A DNA stretch of 64,000 nt from Paenibacillus sp. PCH8 (GCF_002968835.1 NZ_PKQK01000003.1:248001-312000), one strand, 5' to 3'. Shown: positions 44,229 to 53,513, numbered from the stretch's first letter. Numbers and translations are program-made. Notes: generated by a model not told the origin, from the letters alone.

Positions 44229-44320
44229 TTGATCTCTCCTTTGAAGGTAGTTAAGCCGGATGTGGAATTCAGCTCAAAGGGTGCTCCTGCATTCTAAAAA
44301 CATGATCTTTCAGAAAACAT

Positions 44321-44334
44321 ATGAAGCGCTTACA
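44321..44334. promoter_or_regulatory. cre (CcpA) site upstream of nupC
   Basis: Read on the minus strand TGTAAGCGCTTCAT, 13 of 14 matches to TGWAARCGYTWNCW. In B. subtilis the dra-nupC-pdp operon is repressed through CcpA, so the placement is meaningful. Confidence 0.65.
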
Positions 44335-44366
44335 ATAAATTCCGGTTTTAAAATATATTACTGTTA

Positions 44367-44414
44367 AACCGGTTCTCTGAGCCCGGCTAGATGCCAGGAC
44401 TCAGAGAACTGGTT
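44367..44414 (-). terminator. Intercistronic hairpin between deoC and nupC
   Basis: Arms of 15 bases (44367-44381 and 44400-44414) with one mismatch, 18 bases past the deoC stop. Only a weak T stretch follows, so it may be a partial terminator or mRNA-stability element rather than a full stop. Confidence 0.5.
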
Positions 44415-44431
44415 GTATAGCTTAATCAAAC

Positions 44432-45106
44432 TTAGTAAGTAGAAGTTGACTGTCCGCCCTGCATGATTTTCACACCGGAACTTGCGCCAATCCGAGTTGC
44501 ACCTGCTGCAATCATTTTCTCCATATCTTCCAGGCTACGAACGCCTCCGGAAGCTTTAACACCCACATCCGGACCTACCGTACGGCGCATCAAAGCGATA
44601 TCTTCCGGCGTTGCTCCACCAGTGGAGAATCCTGTAGAAGTTTTAACAAAATCAGCTCCAGCTCTCACTGCTGCTTGACATGCACGTACCTTCTCATCAT
44701 CCGTAAGCAGACAAGTTTCGATAATAACTTTCACCAATGCTTTGCCTGCCGCCGCTTCAACAACAACACGAATGTCCTGCTCCACGAAATCATCATTACC
44801 GTCTTTGAGCGCACTGATGTTGATTACCGTATCGACTTCAGTTGCACCTTTGGCGATTGCATCTTTGGTCTCGAATGATTTTGTTTCGGAAGTGGAAGCA
44901 CCCAGTGGAAAACCAATGACAGTACAGATATCAACGCCGCTTCCTTGAAGCTGCTCTGCCGCATATGAAACCCAACCCGGGTTAACACAGACAGAAGCAA
45001 ATTGATATTGCTTCGCTTCTTCAGTCAGTTTCGTCATTTCACTATGCGTTGCATCCGCACGAAGCAACGTATGATCAATCATTTTGGCTAATTGTGGTGT
45101 AGTCAT
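44432..45106 (-). CDS. deoC: Deoxyribose-phosphate aldolase
   Basis: A 224-residue class I aldolase splitting deoxyribose 5-phosphate into acetaldehyde and glyceraldehyde 3-phosphate. The Schiff-base Lys is in FVKTSTGF, the second Lys in [10 protein letters not shown], and the Asp proton relay in EVDTVINI. Length and pattern match B. subtilis Dra/DeoC. GGGAGAG precedes the ATG. It is the first gene of the deo cluster, downstream of a DeoR-type operator at 45155-45191. Confidence 0.97.
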   Translation of the reverse strand: MTTPQLAKMIDHTLLRADATHSEMTKLTEEAKQYQFASVCVNPGWVSYAAEQLQGSGVDICTVIGFPLGASTSETKSFETKDAIAKGATEVDTVINISALKDGNDDFVEQDIRVVVEAAAGKALVKVIIETCLLTDDEKVRACQAAVRAGADFVKTSTGFSTGGATPEDIALMRRTVGPDVGVKASGGVRSLEDMEKMIAAGATRIGASSGVKIMQGGQSTSTY

Positions 45107-45154
45107 TCAAATCTCTCCCTTATCTGATCTATAATTCATATCCATAGACTAACA

Positions 45155-45191
45155 TGAACATATGTAAAAATCAAATTGAACTTTTGTTCAC
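45155..45191 (-). promoter_or_regulatory. DeoR operator upstream of deoC
   Basis: On the minus strand GTGAACAAAAGTTCAAT (45175-45191) closely follows the B. subtilis DeoR palindrome (half-sites TTGAAC/GTTCAA). A further GTTCA half-site follows at 45155-45159, the palindrome-plus-direct-repeat layout known for that regulator. Confidence 0.7.
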
Positions 45192-45289
45192 GCCGTAATG
45201 TGGCCTTCACTACCTCGAAAGTGTTCAAAACCGAACAATAGTGATCCACTGGTCGTTTTTGCTTCGTTATATTTTCTGCCTAACAAAGC

Positions 45290-45321
45290 AAAACATCCGC
45301 CCTTTTCTAGTGGCAGATGTT
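45290..45321 (-). terminator. Terminator of deoR
   Basis: On the minus strand AACATCTGCC and GGCGGATGTT arms (one G-U pair), 10-base loop, then TTG. It is 16 bases past the stop. Confidence 0.7.
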
Positions 45322-45336
45322 GTCATTCATTCCAGG

Positions 45337-46281
45337 TTAGAAACGGAGTAATGCCTGTGCTGTGTACTGGTCCGTCACCAGAATATTCGCGTAATGTCCT
45401 TTGAGCGCAGCATGTATCGCTTCAATTTTGCGTTGTCCACCAGCGACAAGAATGGATTTCTCCTTATTTCGCAATTCAGCAAGGTCAATTCCAACAGTTC
45501 GACTATTGATTTCTTCACTGATCAGCTGTCCTTCGGCATCAAAAAAACGTGAACAGATGTCCCCTGCACCTGATTTCATCAGTAATTGTTGCTCTTCTTC
45601 ATTAAAATACCCCAACCTGAACAATAATGCATCTTCCTTCACTGTTCCAACGGTAAATAAAGCAATATTGGCCTGCCGGCCAAGTTCCACAATTCTTCCG
45701 ATATGTCGGTCTGCTTCGACCATCTTCTTCACTTCAATATTGTCGAAAATGACGGGCAGCGGCAGATACCTCGGTACCGTATGGAAGGCTTCTGCGAACA
45801 AATGTACAATCTCAGCCGCATACGTATTGACATGGGAATGGCTTACGCCCCCCTTCAATTGCACGACTTCGACACCTTTAACTTGCTTGGGACGAAGCTG
45901 ACGTGCTACGGCATGCATTGTTGTTCCCCAGGTCACCCCGATGATATCTGCATCCTGAACCGTTTCCTGCAGATAGTCTGCTGCTCTTTTGCTAATATGT
46001 TTCTGTATTTCCTCATCACTCTTCAGAGGTGCAAAACATACAAGTGCTGTATCGAGATCATATTTGGATTTGAGTTCTCCGGCAATGATATCGATATCCT
46101 CCAGCGGGTCCATAATTTCAATTCGGACATATCCACGATCCTTGGCGTACTGAAGTAATCGCGATACCGTTGGACGTGAAACGCCCAATCGGGAGGCAAT
46201 ATCCTGCTGGCTGTAATCGGACTGATAATACAATTTAGCTGCTTCAATACTTAATCGTTGTTTCTCCAGGTCCATACTCAT
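45337..46281 (-). CDS. deoR: Deoxyribonucleoside operon repressor (SorC family)
   Basis: A 314-residue SorC/DeoR-type sugar-binding regulator. The N-terminal HTH is YSQQDIASRLGVSRPTVSRLL. The C-terminal effector domain has VIGVTWGTT, the VQLKGG motif and VAGGQRKIEAI. In B. subtilis the equivalent protein binds deoxyribose 5-phosphate and represses dra-nupC-pdp. Here it sits directly upstream of deoC, separated by its own terminator and the operator region. The pairing of gene and operator supports the assignment. Its own promoter was not located. Confidence 0.92.
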   Translation of the reverse strand: MSMDLEKQRLSIEAAKLYYQSDYSQQDIASRLGVSRPTVSRLLQYAKDRGYVRIEIMDPLEDIDIIAGELKSKYDLDTALVCFAPLKSDEEIQKHISKRAADYLQETVQDADIIGVTWGTTMHAVARQLRPKQVKGVEVVQLKGGVSHSHVNTYAAEIVHLFAEAFHTVPRYLPLPVIFDNIEVKKMVEADRHIGRIVELGRQANIALFTVGTVKEDALLFRLGYFNEEEQQLLMKSGAGDICSRFFDAEGQLISEEINSRTVGIDLAELRNKEKSILVAGGQRKIEAIHAALKGHYANILVTDQYTAQALLRF

Positions 46282-46427
46282 ATGCGCTCATCTCACTCAT
46301 CCCTATTATGTTGGATAATAACATGCGTTCTAAGCCCTTACATTAGCGGCGATTCTCGTCCTGTATATTATACATGGATTGCGTATCTGTTCACTATATA
46401 CCACTAAAATCCGTTGTTGCACTTTTG

Positions 46428-46456
46428 TTGAATTGGATACCTGCTGGCGTATATAA
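46428..46456 (+). promoter_or_regulatory. Candidate promoter of the azoreductase gene
   Basis: TTGAAT (46428-46433), 17-base spacer, ATATAA (46451-46456), 88 bases upstream of the start codon. Confidence 0.4.
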
Positions 46457-46544
46457 GACAGGAGAAATGATACATACTAACGCGGTTGCTTCATTATTGC
46501 CAACATCGTTTTACCCTATTACTAACCCAGAGAGGAAGAAATGT

Positions 46545-47171
46545 ATGTCTACCCTATTGTATATTACTGCCCATCCTCATGATCATGAAACCTCCTATAG
46601 CATGGCTACAGGTAAAGCTTTTGTTGATGCTTATCGTGAAAATCATCCCTCCGATGAGATCGTTCACCTGGATCTGTATCGCTCGGATATTCCTCATATT
46701 GATACGGATGTCTTCAGTGGATGGGGCAAACTGCAATCGGGCAGTGATCTGACTGTTGAAGAACAGAACAAAGTAAGTCGTTTGAATGAACTATCCGATC
46801 AGTTTGCCTCCGCCGATAAATATGTCTTTGTAACACCGATGTGGAATTTCTCGTTCCCCCCAATTCTGAAGGCATATATAGACTCCATCTGCGTAGCCGG
46901 CAAAACATTCCGTTATACCGAGCAAGGTCCTGTCGGACTACTGTCTGACAAAAAGGCATTGCACATTCAAGCTCGTGGCGGCATATATTCCGAAGGTCCT
47001 GCGGCTCAGATGGAATCGGGACACCGATATCTAGGCATTATTATGTCTTTCCTTGGTGTACCCAAGCTTGAAGGTATTTTTGTTGAAGGACATAACCAGT
47101 ACAAAGATCGCGCGGATGAGATCAAGCAACAAGCTATTGAAGAGGCACGTACTTTTGCCGAGCAGTTTTGA
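46545..47171 (+). CDS. azoR: FMN-dependent NADH-azoreductase
   Basis: A 208-residue flavodoxin-fold oxidoreductase of the AzoR/AcpD family, using NADH to reduce azo compounds and quinones. Motifs are [11 protein letters not shown] with the phosphate-binding His/Ser stretch HDHETSYS, the FMN-binding [16 protein letters not shown] block and ARGGIYS. The start ATG 46545 has GAGGAAG; the open frame extends 57 codons further upstream without homology or ribosome binding site. It resembles B. subtilis AzoR1/AzoR2, which protect from electrophiles and quinones. Monocistronic, divergent from deoR. No adjacent MarR-type regulator. Confidence 0.93.
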   Translation: MSTLLYITAHPHDHETSYSMATGKAFVDAYRENHPSDEIVHLDLYRSDIPHIDTDVFSGWGKLQSGSDLTVEEQNKVSRLNELSDQFASADKYVFVTPMWNFSFPPILKAYIDSICVAGKTFRYTEQGPVGLLSDKKALHIQARGGIYSEGPAAQMESGHRYLGIIMSFLGVPKLEGIFVEGHNQYKDRADEIKQQAIEEARTFAEQF

Positions 47172-47185
47172 CAAAGGGATATATT

Positions 47186-47205
47186 AGCTTTTAGGCGAAC
47201 GCTTC
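47186..47205. repeat. Exact 20-base copy of part of the intergenic element
   Basis: AGCTTTTAGGCGAACGCTTC here is identical to 40876-40895 and is followed by seven T residues. It lies just downstream of azoR. Confidence 0.6.
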
Positions 47206-47269
47206 TTTTTTTACTTTTTGTCCTCCACGTTGTTCTGTAATTGATTAGTTCAACTTATTTGTAAATATA

Positions 47270-47323
47270 AATAAATAAAACCCGCATGCGACCCAGGTTA
47301 TTTCCCAGGTGAACATGCGGGTT
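47270..47323 (-). terminator. Terminator of the 115-residue hypothetical gene
   Basis: AACCCGCATG and CATGCGGGTT perfect outer arms with an inner CCnAGG/CCnnGG stem, then TTTATTTATT on the minus strand. Confidence 0.85.
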
Positions 47324-47354
47324 ATCGTTGTATAGTCAACCTTTGAGCCGTTAT

Positions 47355-47702
47355 TTAATGTCCTGCACTGGCACGGCTCATGGTCTCAAGTTTACGTGTA
47401 ATGGCATGACGGTCCACTTTCAATCCCCAGATCATTTCAATAATCTGCTCTTTCGCCTCTGGATTGTCGGTATGCTTCAATTGCATTAACAGATCGTGCA
47501 TCTGTTCATTAATACCTTCAAATTGACTCCATAGATCCTGTCTTACCTCTGTTGAATCCAGATGATGATTCGCATCGACTTCTTCCTTCAAAGCCTGCAG
47601 GATAGCCTCTTTCCAATCCTCATCGCCCAGCTGTTTAGCTATGTTCAGGAGATCCAGATAATCGTCAACAAGAAGTGAGTTTAATTCAGCATGTGTTTTC
47701 AT
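47355..47702 (-). CDS. Uncharacterised helical protein
   Basis: A 115-residue soluble, acidic, apparently all-helical protein (DDYLDLLNIAKQLGDEDWKEAIL and later HTDNPEAKEQIIEMIWGLKVDRH). No recognised domain, cysteines or membrane segment. It starts at ATG 47702 downstream of AAAGGGG. Monocistronic with a strong terminator at 47270-47323. It could be a small regulator or structural protein of Bacillales, but nothing in the context (azoreductase, fucose operon) indicates a role. Confidence 0.7.
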   Translation of the reverse strand: MKTHAELNSLLVDDYLDLLNIAKQLGDEDWKEAILQALKEEVDANHHLDSTEVRQDLWSQFEGINEQMHDLLMQLKHTDNPEAKEQIIEMIWGLKVDRHAITRKLETMSRASAGH

Positions 47703-47828
47703 CGTTTATTGCATCCCCTTTTTATCTATTTACCCAGTATTATACTCGGTATTTCAGGTTATGCAATAGTTGTCGAGAAAAATATCGTGTTTTTTCGAGT
47801 CTCATGTCATGTTTTGACGAAAAGTAGA

Positions 47829-48491
47829 TCAAGACTTGAGTTGCTGCAATAACTGCACACGATAAGCTTCACTTTCAAGAGACTGAATTCCCTTGTATTC
47901 CTCTGCCGTAAGGATTTTGGGTTCTCCCGCTGCCTTCGCGATCATGTATACCTTGGCGCTTTCCTCTACGACTTGAGTTCGGTAATAGGCCTCACGCAGA
48001 TTCTTACCTGTCGTGACCAATCCGTGATTAACGAGAATGAGTGCTGTATGTTCTTCTACCTTGCCTGCCACTGCATCCGCAAGAAGCTTCGTTGTGGGCA
48101 GAACATATGGGACGAATCCAATATCCCCTACAAGTGCTGACTGATCCGGGAACAGATGTGGCAACGTATCAAAAACAAGACTAAGTGCGATGGTGTAGGC
48201 CGGATGCGTGTGCACAATGGCCTGAATGTCAGGGTTCACTCGATAGCAATACAGATGCATCAGTACTTCGGAAGAAGGCCGCGTTGATCCTGCACGTGTC
48301 TCCCCTGTCTCAATATCAATAGCGATCCACTCGTCCGGTTCCAGATCTTCCAGTGCGTAACCACTTGGAGACAGCAGCATCGTTCCCCCGGAGCGAGCGC
48401 TGAGATTACCACCAGGACCCACCACAAGCCCTTGGGCAACCGCTCTGCGAGCGTATTTCGTTAATTCTTCTCTTACTTGCTGTTCAGACAT
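47829..48491 (-). CDS. fucA: L-fuculose-phosphate aldolase (class II)
   Basis: A 220-residue zinc-dependent aldolase splitting L-fuculose 1-phosphate into dihydroxyacetone phosphate and L-lactaldehyde. The motifs are GPGGNLSAR (substrate phosphate loop), the acidic residue in SSEVLMH, HTHPAY with two zinc His, and the third His in LVNHGLV. Length is typical (E. coli FucA 215). The start ATG 48491 follows AAGGAG at 11 bases; an upstream GTG is too close to it. It is the last gene of fucI-kinase-fucA. Rhamnulose-phosphate or ribulose-phosphate activity in the same family cannot be fully excluded, but fucI supports fucose. Confidence 0.88.
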   Translation of the reverse strand: MSEQQVREELTKYARRAVAQGLVVGPGGNLSARSGGTMLLSPSGYALEDLEPDEWIAIDIETGETRAGSTRPSSEVLMHLYCYRVNPDIQAIVHTHPAYTIALSLVFDTLPHLFPDQSALVGDIGFVPYVLPTTKLLADAVAGKVEEHTALILVNHGLVTTGKNLREAYYRTQVVEESAKVYMIAKAAGEPKILTAEEYKGIQSLESEAYRVQLLQQLKS

Positions 48492-48532
48492 GTCCCTCAC
48501 CACTCCTTACTGCGTTTTATGTTTAAGGTGCT

Positions 48533-50028
48533 TTAATGCTTTGCTACCATTGGATTCAGCTGTTGATACGTCCCATAGGCTTCCTGCCATTGATCTGTAT
48601 CTTCGGGCATATACTTCTTGGTGGCAAAGGACGCCGCCATAACCTCCCGCACTTCGGACAAATTGCTCACTTCACCATGCGCTATATATTGCAGCATGCA
48701 ATTACCAGCAGAAGTTGCCTCGGCTGGTCCTGCAATCACTGGAACTCCGGCTGCATTAGCTGTAAATTGGCAGAGCAGTCGATTGTGCACACCGCCACCG
48801 ACCATATGAATGACAGGTGGCCTTACACCTGTTATCCATTCAAGTTCATCCAATGTCTGCCGAAACTCCAGTGCCAAACTTTCCAGAATGCAACGCACAA
48901 CCGCTCCGTTGGTATCTGGCACATTCTGTCCGCTGGTTTTACACTGCTGACGGATTCGTTCAGGCATATTCCCTGGTGGCAAGTACACCTCATCACCGGG
49001 CATGACGAAACATTGATGCGACGTTGCCGCGTCAGCCAACCGTACCAATTCTTCATGGGAGAAGGGTTGATTCTCCCTTTCCCATTGTCGCTTGCATTCC
49101 TGTAGCAGCCACAGACCTGAACGATTTTTCAACGTTCGTATGTGACCACTGACCGTTCCTTCATTCGTGAACCCCAGCTCACGGCTTCGGTCGTTCAATA
49201 CAGGGAATTCCCGTTCAACCCCCATAAGGGACCATGTACCGCAGCTGATAAAAGCAAAATCGGGATCCGTTACCGGAATAGCCGCGAGCGCCGATGCTGT
49301 ATCATGCGAACCGACCGATACGACCTGCATGGGGCCGGTTCGCAGCTCCGTGACTATAGCGTCACTGAACTGCCCCAGTACAGTACCCGATTGTACGATT
49401 GGGGGAAACAACGTTTCGGGTATGCCAAGTCGGCTGATTAATTGCTCATTCCATTGAGGCTTTCCGGCATGTAACAGTCCGCTGGTACTCGCAATCGTGT
49501 ATTCGCAAGCCTGCTGACCGGACAGATAATAATGAAACAAGTCAGGCATGAATAACATACGTGTATCCGATTTAATCATCTCTGCGCTTTCTCGCACACT
49601 GCCCAGCAGTTGAAATACGGTATTAATCTGCTGTGGCAGAACACCGGACATGGAATATAATTCGGTTTCATTCACCATATGAAGGGCTTCTTCCATGTAC
49701 CTCGCATGGCGTGAATCCCGATAATGGTGCGGGTTACGACATAATCTACCCTCACCATCCACAAGTCCATAGTCCACTCCCCACGTATCTATTGCAATGG
49801 AACGGATCGTATACGAGTTGCCCTGAGTTCCTTTCACAATTCCCTGTTTAAGTTCATGGAACAGACGCAGAAAATCCCAATACAGTCCGTCTCCCAACTG
49901 TACGGGATCATTAGCGAACCGATGGATTTCCTGCAAATCAAGCCTGTTCCCGTCAAAAGCCCCCGAACGACCCGGCCGCTTCCGGCACCGTAATCGGCAG
50001 CCAGCACATGTGTTGCCAAATTGCACAT
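48533..50028 (-). CDS. FGGY sugar kinase, rhamnulokinase-like (probable L-fuculokinase), frameshifted
   Basis: A FGGY-family carbohydrate kinase of 498 residues after correction. The N-terminus is VLAADYGAGSGR. Family blocks are SIAIDTWGVDYGLVD, HYRDSR, SVGSHDTASA and the C-terminal HMVGGGVHNRLLCQF ATP site. The pattern is rhamnulokinase (RhaB)-type, but position between fucI and fucA indicates phosphorylation of L-fuculose. The frame is lost at the five-C run 49960-49964 (plus strand): VVRG continues as AFDGNRLDL after adding one base. The start ATG 50028 has AAGGAGG. A 38-base hairpin lies between it and fucI. Confidence 0.87.
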
Positions 50029-50093
50029 TCTTTCAAGCCTCCTTAACTCTGCGCGATAAGCCATATTCAAGTTCTGAACACAGCTTTCAAGAG

Positions 50094-50131
50094 AACGCCA
50101 TGTTACCTCATTTCACAAGGCACATGGCGTT
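50094..50131 (-). other. Intercistronic hairpin between fucI and the kinase gene
   Basis: Perfect 10-base arms AACGCCATGT and ACATGGCGTT with an 18-base loop and no T-tract. More likely an mRNA processing or stability element than a terminator. Confidence 0.5.
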
Positions 50132-50157
50132 TGACAGGAATGGATATTAGCTTAGGT

Positions 50158-51947
50158 TTAACGATACAACGGGCCTAACACGCTGCAAGCACGGTAGTCT
50201 GCACTCTCTGGCTCACTTGTGCCGAATAATCCCCATGCACGCGGACGGAAAATCTCAGTACCAGGTACATTATGCATATTCACAGGGATACGAAGCATGG
50301 ATGCCAGCGTGATCAGATCAGCACCGATATGTCCATAAGAGATCGAGCCATGATTCGCTCCCCATTGATTCATGACCTCGTAGACCGAAGTGAATGCACC
50401 CGTTCCCGTAAGTACAGGGGCAAACCAGGTGGAAGGCCACGTCGGATCGGTCCGTTGATCCAACGTATCATGCACTTGTTCAGGCAGATCTACGGTGTAA
50501 CCTTGAGCTATTTGCAGAACTGGACCCAGCCCCTTGACCAGATTCAGTCGAGTCATCGTGACAGGCATGCCGCCTTTGGTGAGGAAATCGGCCGAGTACC
50601 CTCCCCACGGAAATATTCTACGGATGCCGGTCTCCATGAAGTTCCTTTCAGACACTCCTGCACTTCCTCATCAGAGATCTCCCAGAATGGTTTGAGTACA
50701 GGTTCTCCATCCCTTGACTGCTGTCCTGTTCCATCCAATGCCGCAGAACCGGAGTTGATCAGATGTAAGATGCCGTCTTTCGCATGCCCCTCCAACGAAT
50801 GACCTGTAACCCGCTGGACAGAACCCGGGCTCCAATACGTCCGTACATCAGCGAAGATCTGCGCGGTATGCGTCAGGAGAGAACCGAACAACATGGATAC
50901 GCCATTCAGGCTATCATTCTCGGTTGCCACGAGATAAGGCGCGCGTTTGCCATTCCAGTCAAACGAGGAATTCAGCATCGATTCCAGAAAATCTCCGTTC
51001 GGTGCATGATCCGTCCATTGCCGTTGTCCCTGAAATCCAGATACAATCGCATGATGACCCATCGACTCTTCCTCGAATCCGAGCTGCGCGAGCTTTGGAT
51101 TGCCTGCCATCAGGTCACGTACGATCTGGGTCATTTTCACTACCGTTTCCCATTCATAATCTTTTCGTTTGCGGTCTGTCTGTAAATGGGTTGGATTATT
51201 ATCCGGGCCTTGACTACAATTCTCCTTAACCCAGGCCAGCGCCAGCTTGTATTCCTCGGGATCATAGATTTCTTCTTCGATCCGGCGAGTCAATTCGCTC
51301 ATATCCACATATTCATTTCGCATGCCCAGATACTCTTGGAAAAAAGAGTCGTTCACGATTGAGCCGGCAATACCCATGGATACCGAACCGATGGATAGAT
51401 AGGCCCGGCCCTTCATCGTTGCAGCGGCAAGACCAGCACGACTGAACCGAAGTAATTTCTCACGTACATCTTCCGGAATCGTTGTATCGCCACCATCCTG
51501 CACATCCTCGCCATAAATTCCAAAGGCCGGAATTCCCTTCTGTGCATGTGCAGAGAGTACAGCTGCCAGATATACGGCACCCGGACGTTCAGTCCCGTTA
51601 AAACCCCAGATCGCCGTAGGCATGGATGGTGACATGTCCATCGTTTCCGTACCGTAACACCAGCATGGAGTAACGGTGATCGATACGCCCACATTGGAAC
51701 GACTGAATAGTTCTGCTGCGGCTGCCGCTTCGGCTACTCCGCCAATACAGGTCTCAGCAACAACACACTCTACGGCAGATCCGTCAGGATAACGAAGTTC
51801 GGATGCGAGCAGTTCAGCAACAGATGTCGCCATCCGCATCGTTTGCTCTTCCAGGGACTCCCGAACGCCTTTACGTCTTCCGTCAATTGTGGGACGAATA
51901 CCAATCTTGGGGAAAGCCTGCTTATATCGGTAATCCTGATGTGTCAT
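50158..51947 (-). CDS. fucI: L-fucose isomerase, frameshifted in this sequence
   Basis: Mn-dependent isomerase of L-fucose to L-fuculose, 596 residues after correction (E. coli FucI 591). Blocks are [58 protein letters not shown] and [18 protein letters not shown]. Metal ligands Glu and Asp fall in EDV and the later [17 protein letters not shown] regions. The frame changes at the four-C run 50603-50606 (plus strand): YFRG continues as GGYSADFLT when one base is added. The start ATG 51947 has AGGAGG. First gene of the fucose operon, divergent from a LacI regulator. Confidence 0.93.
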
Positions 51948-52126
51948 ACTAGCGCGTCCTCCTTTAATTTGTTTCATGGAATTAGATATGAACTTCTGTC
52001 TGATCCGTGAGCAAAGATGGGAATGAGTTAATGACAGCAATATGGCCGATACCCAAGGTGTGGCGGGCAAGACATGTTATCCATTAAACAGATTACGGAG
52101 TGTCCTGAGAGAGTACTCTGTAGTAT

Positions 52127-52140
52127 TGAATGCGTTTACA
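52127..52140. promoter_or_regulatory. Candidate cre site in the fucI/lacI region
   Basis: TGAATGCGTTTACA matches TGWAARCGYTWNCW at 13 of 14 positions. Confidence 0.55.
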
Positions 52141-52214
52141 AATAAAGAAATGTCAATAAACCATTTCATTCATCGACCATGTAATAAGCGAATGGAGCGC
52201 AATGGTTTAAATAA

Positions 52215-52228
52215 TTTAAACGTTAACA
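52215..52228. promoter_or_regulatory. Second candidate cre or LacI-family site
   Basis: TTTAAACGTTAACA matches the cre consensus at 13 of 14 positions; the near-symmetric TTAAACGTTAA core could equally bind the local LacI-family regulator. Confidence 0.5.
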
Positions 52229-52231
52229 ACA

Positions 52232-52253
52232 TTAGGGTTATCGGTAACCCTAA
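52232..52253. promoter_or_regulatory. LacI-type operator
   Basis: TTAGGGTTA and TAACCCTAA are perfect 9-base arms around TCGG, giving a 22-base palindrome with a central CG step, as usual for LacI-family operators. It lies 80 bases upstream of the lacI TTG start. Confidence 0.7.
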
Positions 52254-52333
52254 CATATCACGAGCCTATCTTGCTGTCAATTGGCATTATCCTATAGAAT
52301 GGTAAGACTATGTTGCGGAAAGGTTAGATTCCA

Positions 52334-53356
52334 TTGATTACCATTTATGATATTGCCAAAAAAGCTAACGTCTCCGCTATGACCGTCTCCAAGGTTATTA
52401 ATCACACAGGCCGCATAAGTTTAGCCACTCGGGAACGTGTACAGCAGGTCATTGACGAACTCGGCTACATTCCGAACTCCAATGCACGAAGCCTTGTGCT
52501 CCAGCGAACGCAGATGTTGTCTTTGCTCATTACGGATATTACCAACCCCTTCTATACCACACTGGCCCGTGGCGCTGAAGATGCAGCCCATCTTCGCGGC
52601 TACCGTCTCTTATTCGGCAACAGTGACGAGAATTATAACAAGGAGAAAGACTACGTGGATGCGATCCTGTCTACACGCGTGGATGGTGTACTCTTTGCCC
52701 CTGCAGGAGACCGTTCTCTCCATCATCTGCAACAGTTACAGGAACGCCACATTCCGTTTGTATTTCTGGACCGGACCGTGCCTGGCATCACGTCTGATGT
52801 TATTGCCGGAGATAGCCGTGAAGGTGCGATTGAACTCATCCGATATCTGGTGAAGCTGGGACACCGCCGGATTGCACTGGTCAATGGTTCTTCGGAGGTC
52901 TCTACCGCCAGACTGCGAGAGGAAGGTTATATGGATGCTTTGCATGAAGCTGAATTGAGTGCCGATCCCGAACTTGTACTTCGAACCGGGTACCGGGATT
53001 TCAGCGATGAAGAGGGACTGGATCGACTTCTCTCTCAATCGGAGCAACCCACAGCCATTTTTGCAGCCAACAATATGCTGGCCATCGGAGTCATTCGGCT
53101 TTTGCGTAAACGGGGGTTGCGTGTGCCTGAAGACATCTCTGTCGTTTGTTTCGACGACCTGGATCTGGCTTCTGCCTTTGATCCTTTCCTGACTGTTGCT
53201 GCACAGCCCGCATATGACTTTGGACATCGGGGGGTGCACATGCTGATTGACCGCATTGAAGGCAAGGCATCACCCGAAGCCCAAACGGTCATTCTGCCGT
53301 CAGAACTTCGCATACGTGCCTCTGCCTCTGCTCCACGGGAGCAAGAAAAGAGTTAA
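52334..53356 (+). CDS. LacI family regulator of the fucose operon
   Basis: A 340-residue LacI/GalR regulator. The N-terminal HTH is TIYDIAKKANVSAMTVSKVIN, the hinge ARSLV, followed by a periplasmic-binding-like effector domain with ITDITNPFYTTLARG and FDDLDLASAFDPFLTVAAQP. The start is TTG 52334 with AAAGG upstream. Divergence from fucI and the palindrome at 52232-52253 indicate that it represses the fucI-kinase-fucA operon; the effector is presumably L-fucose or fuculose phosphate (inference). Confidence 0.92.
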   Translation: MITIYDIAKKANVSAMTVSKVINHTGRISLATRERVQQVIDELGYIPNSNARSLVLQRTQMLSLLITDITNPFYTTLARGAEDAAHLRGYRLLFGNSDENYNKEKDYVDAILSTRVDGVLFAPAGDRSLHHLQQLQERHIPFVFLDRTVPGITSDVIAGDSREGAIELIRYLVKLGHRRIALVNGSSEVSTARLREEGYMDALHEAELSADPELVLRTGYRDFSDEEGLDRLLSQSEQPTAIFAANNMLAIGVIRLLRKRGLRVPEDISVVCFDDLDLASAFDPFLTVAAQPAYDFGHRGVHMLIDRIEGKASPEAQTVILPSELRIRASASAPREQEKS

Positions 53357-53432
53357 GTTCCAGATTAGTTTAGACTTGACTAGAGTGGATTAGGTACCCG
53401 TTGAGATTCCTAAAATGAACATGAACAACATA

Positions 53433-53474
53433 AACAGGATGCACCGGAGATAACTCTCTGGTTGCACCCTGTTT
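53433..53474. terminator. Terminator between lacI and epimerase genes
   Basis: AACAGG/CCTGTT and TGCACC/GGTTGCA arms with internal mismatches around an AT-rich loop. Convergent position suggests use in both directions. Confidence 0.65.
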
Positions 53475-53513
53475 GATGTTCATTCGCTGAAATGATCGAT
53501 CGGTTGATTCGTG

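Larger units (their letters stand above)
51948..52333. other. Divergent control region fucI / lacI
   Basis: A 386-base regulatory region without a gene. It holds a LacI-type operator (52232-52253) and two cre-like sites (52127-52140, 52215-52228). No -35/-10 pair is assigned with confidence for either direction. Confidence 0.6.

Noticed and set aside
46374..46544. 57-codon N-terminal extension of the azoreductase
   Set aside because: No homology and no ribosome binding site; the ATG at 46545 has GAGGAAG and the family start sequence.
47703..47828. Terminator of the fucose operon
   Set aside because: A TCGA/AAAA-type dyad is present but is AT-only and unstable; not called.
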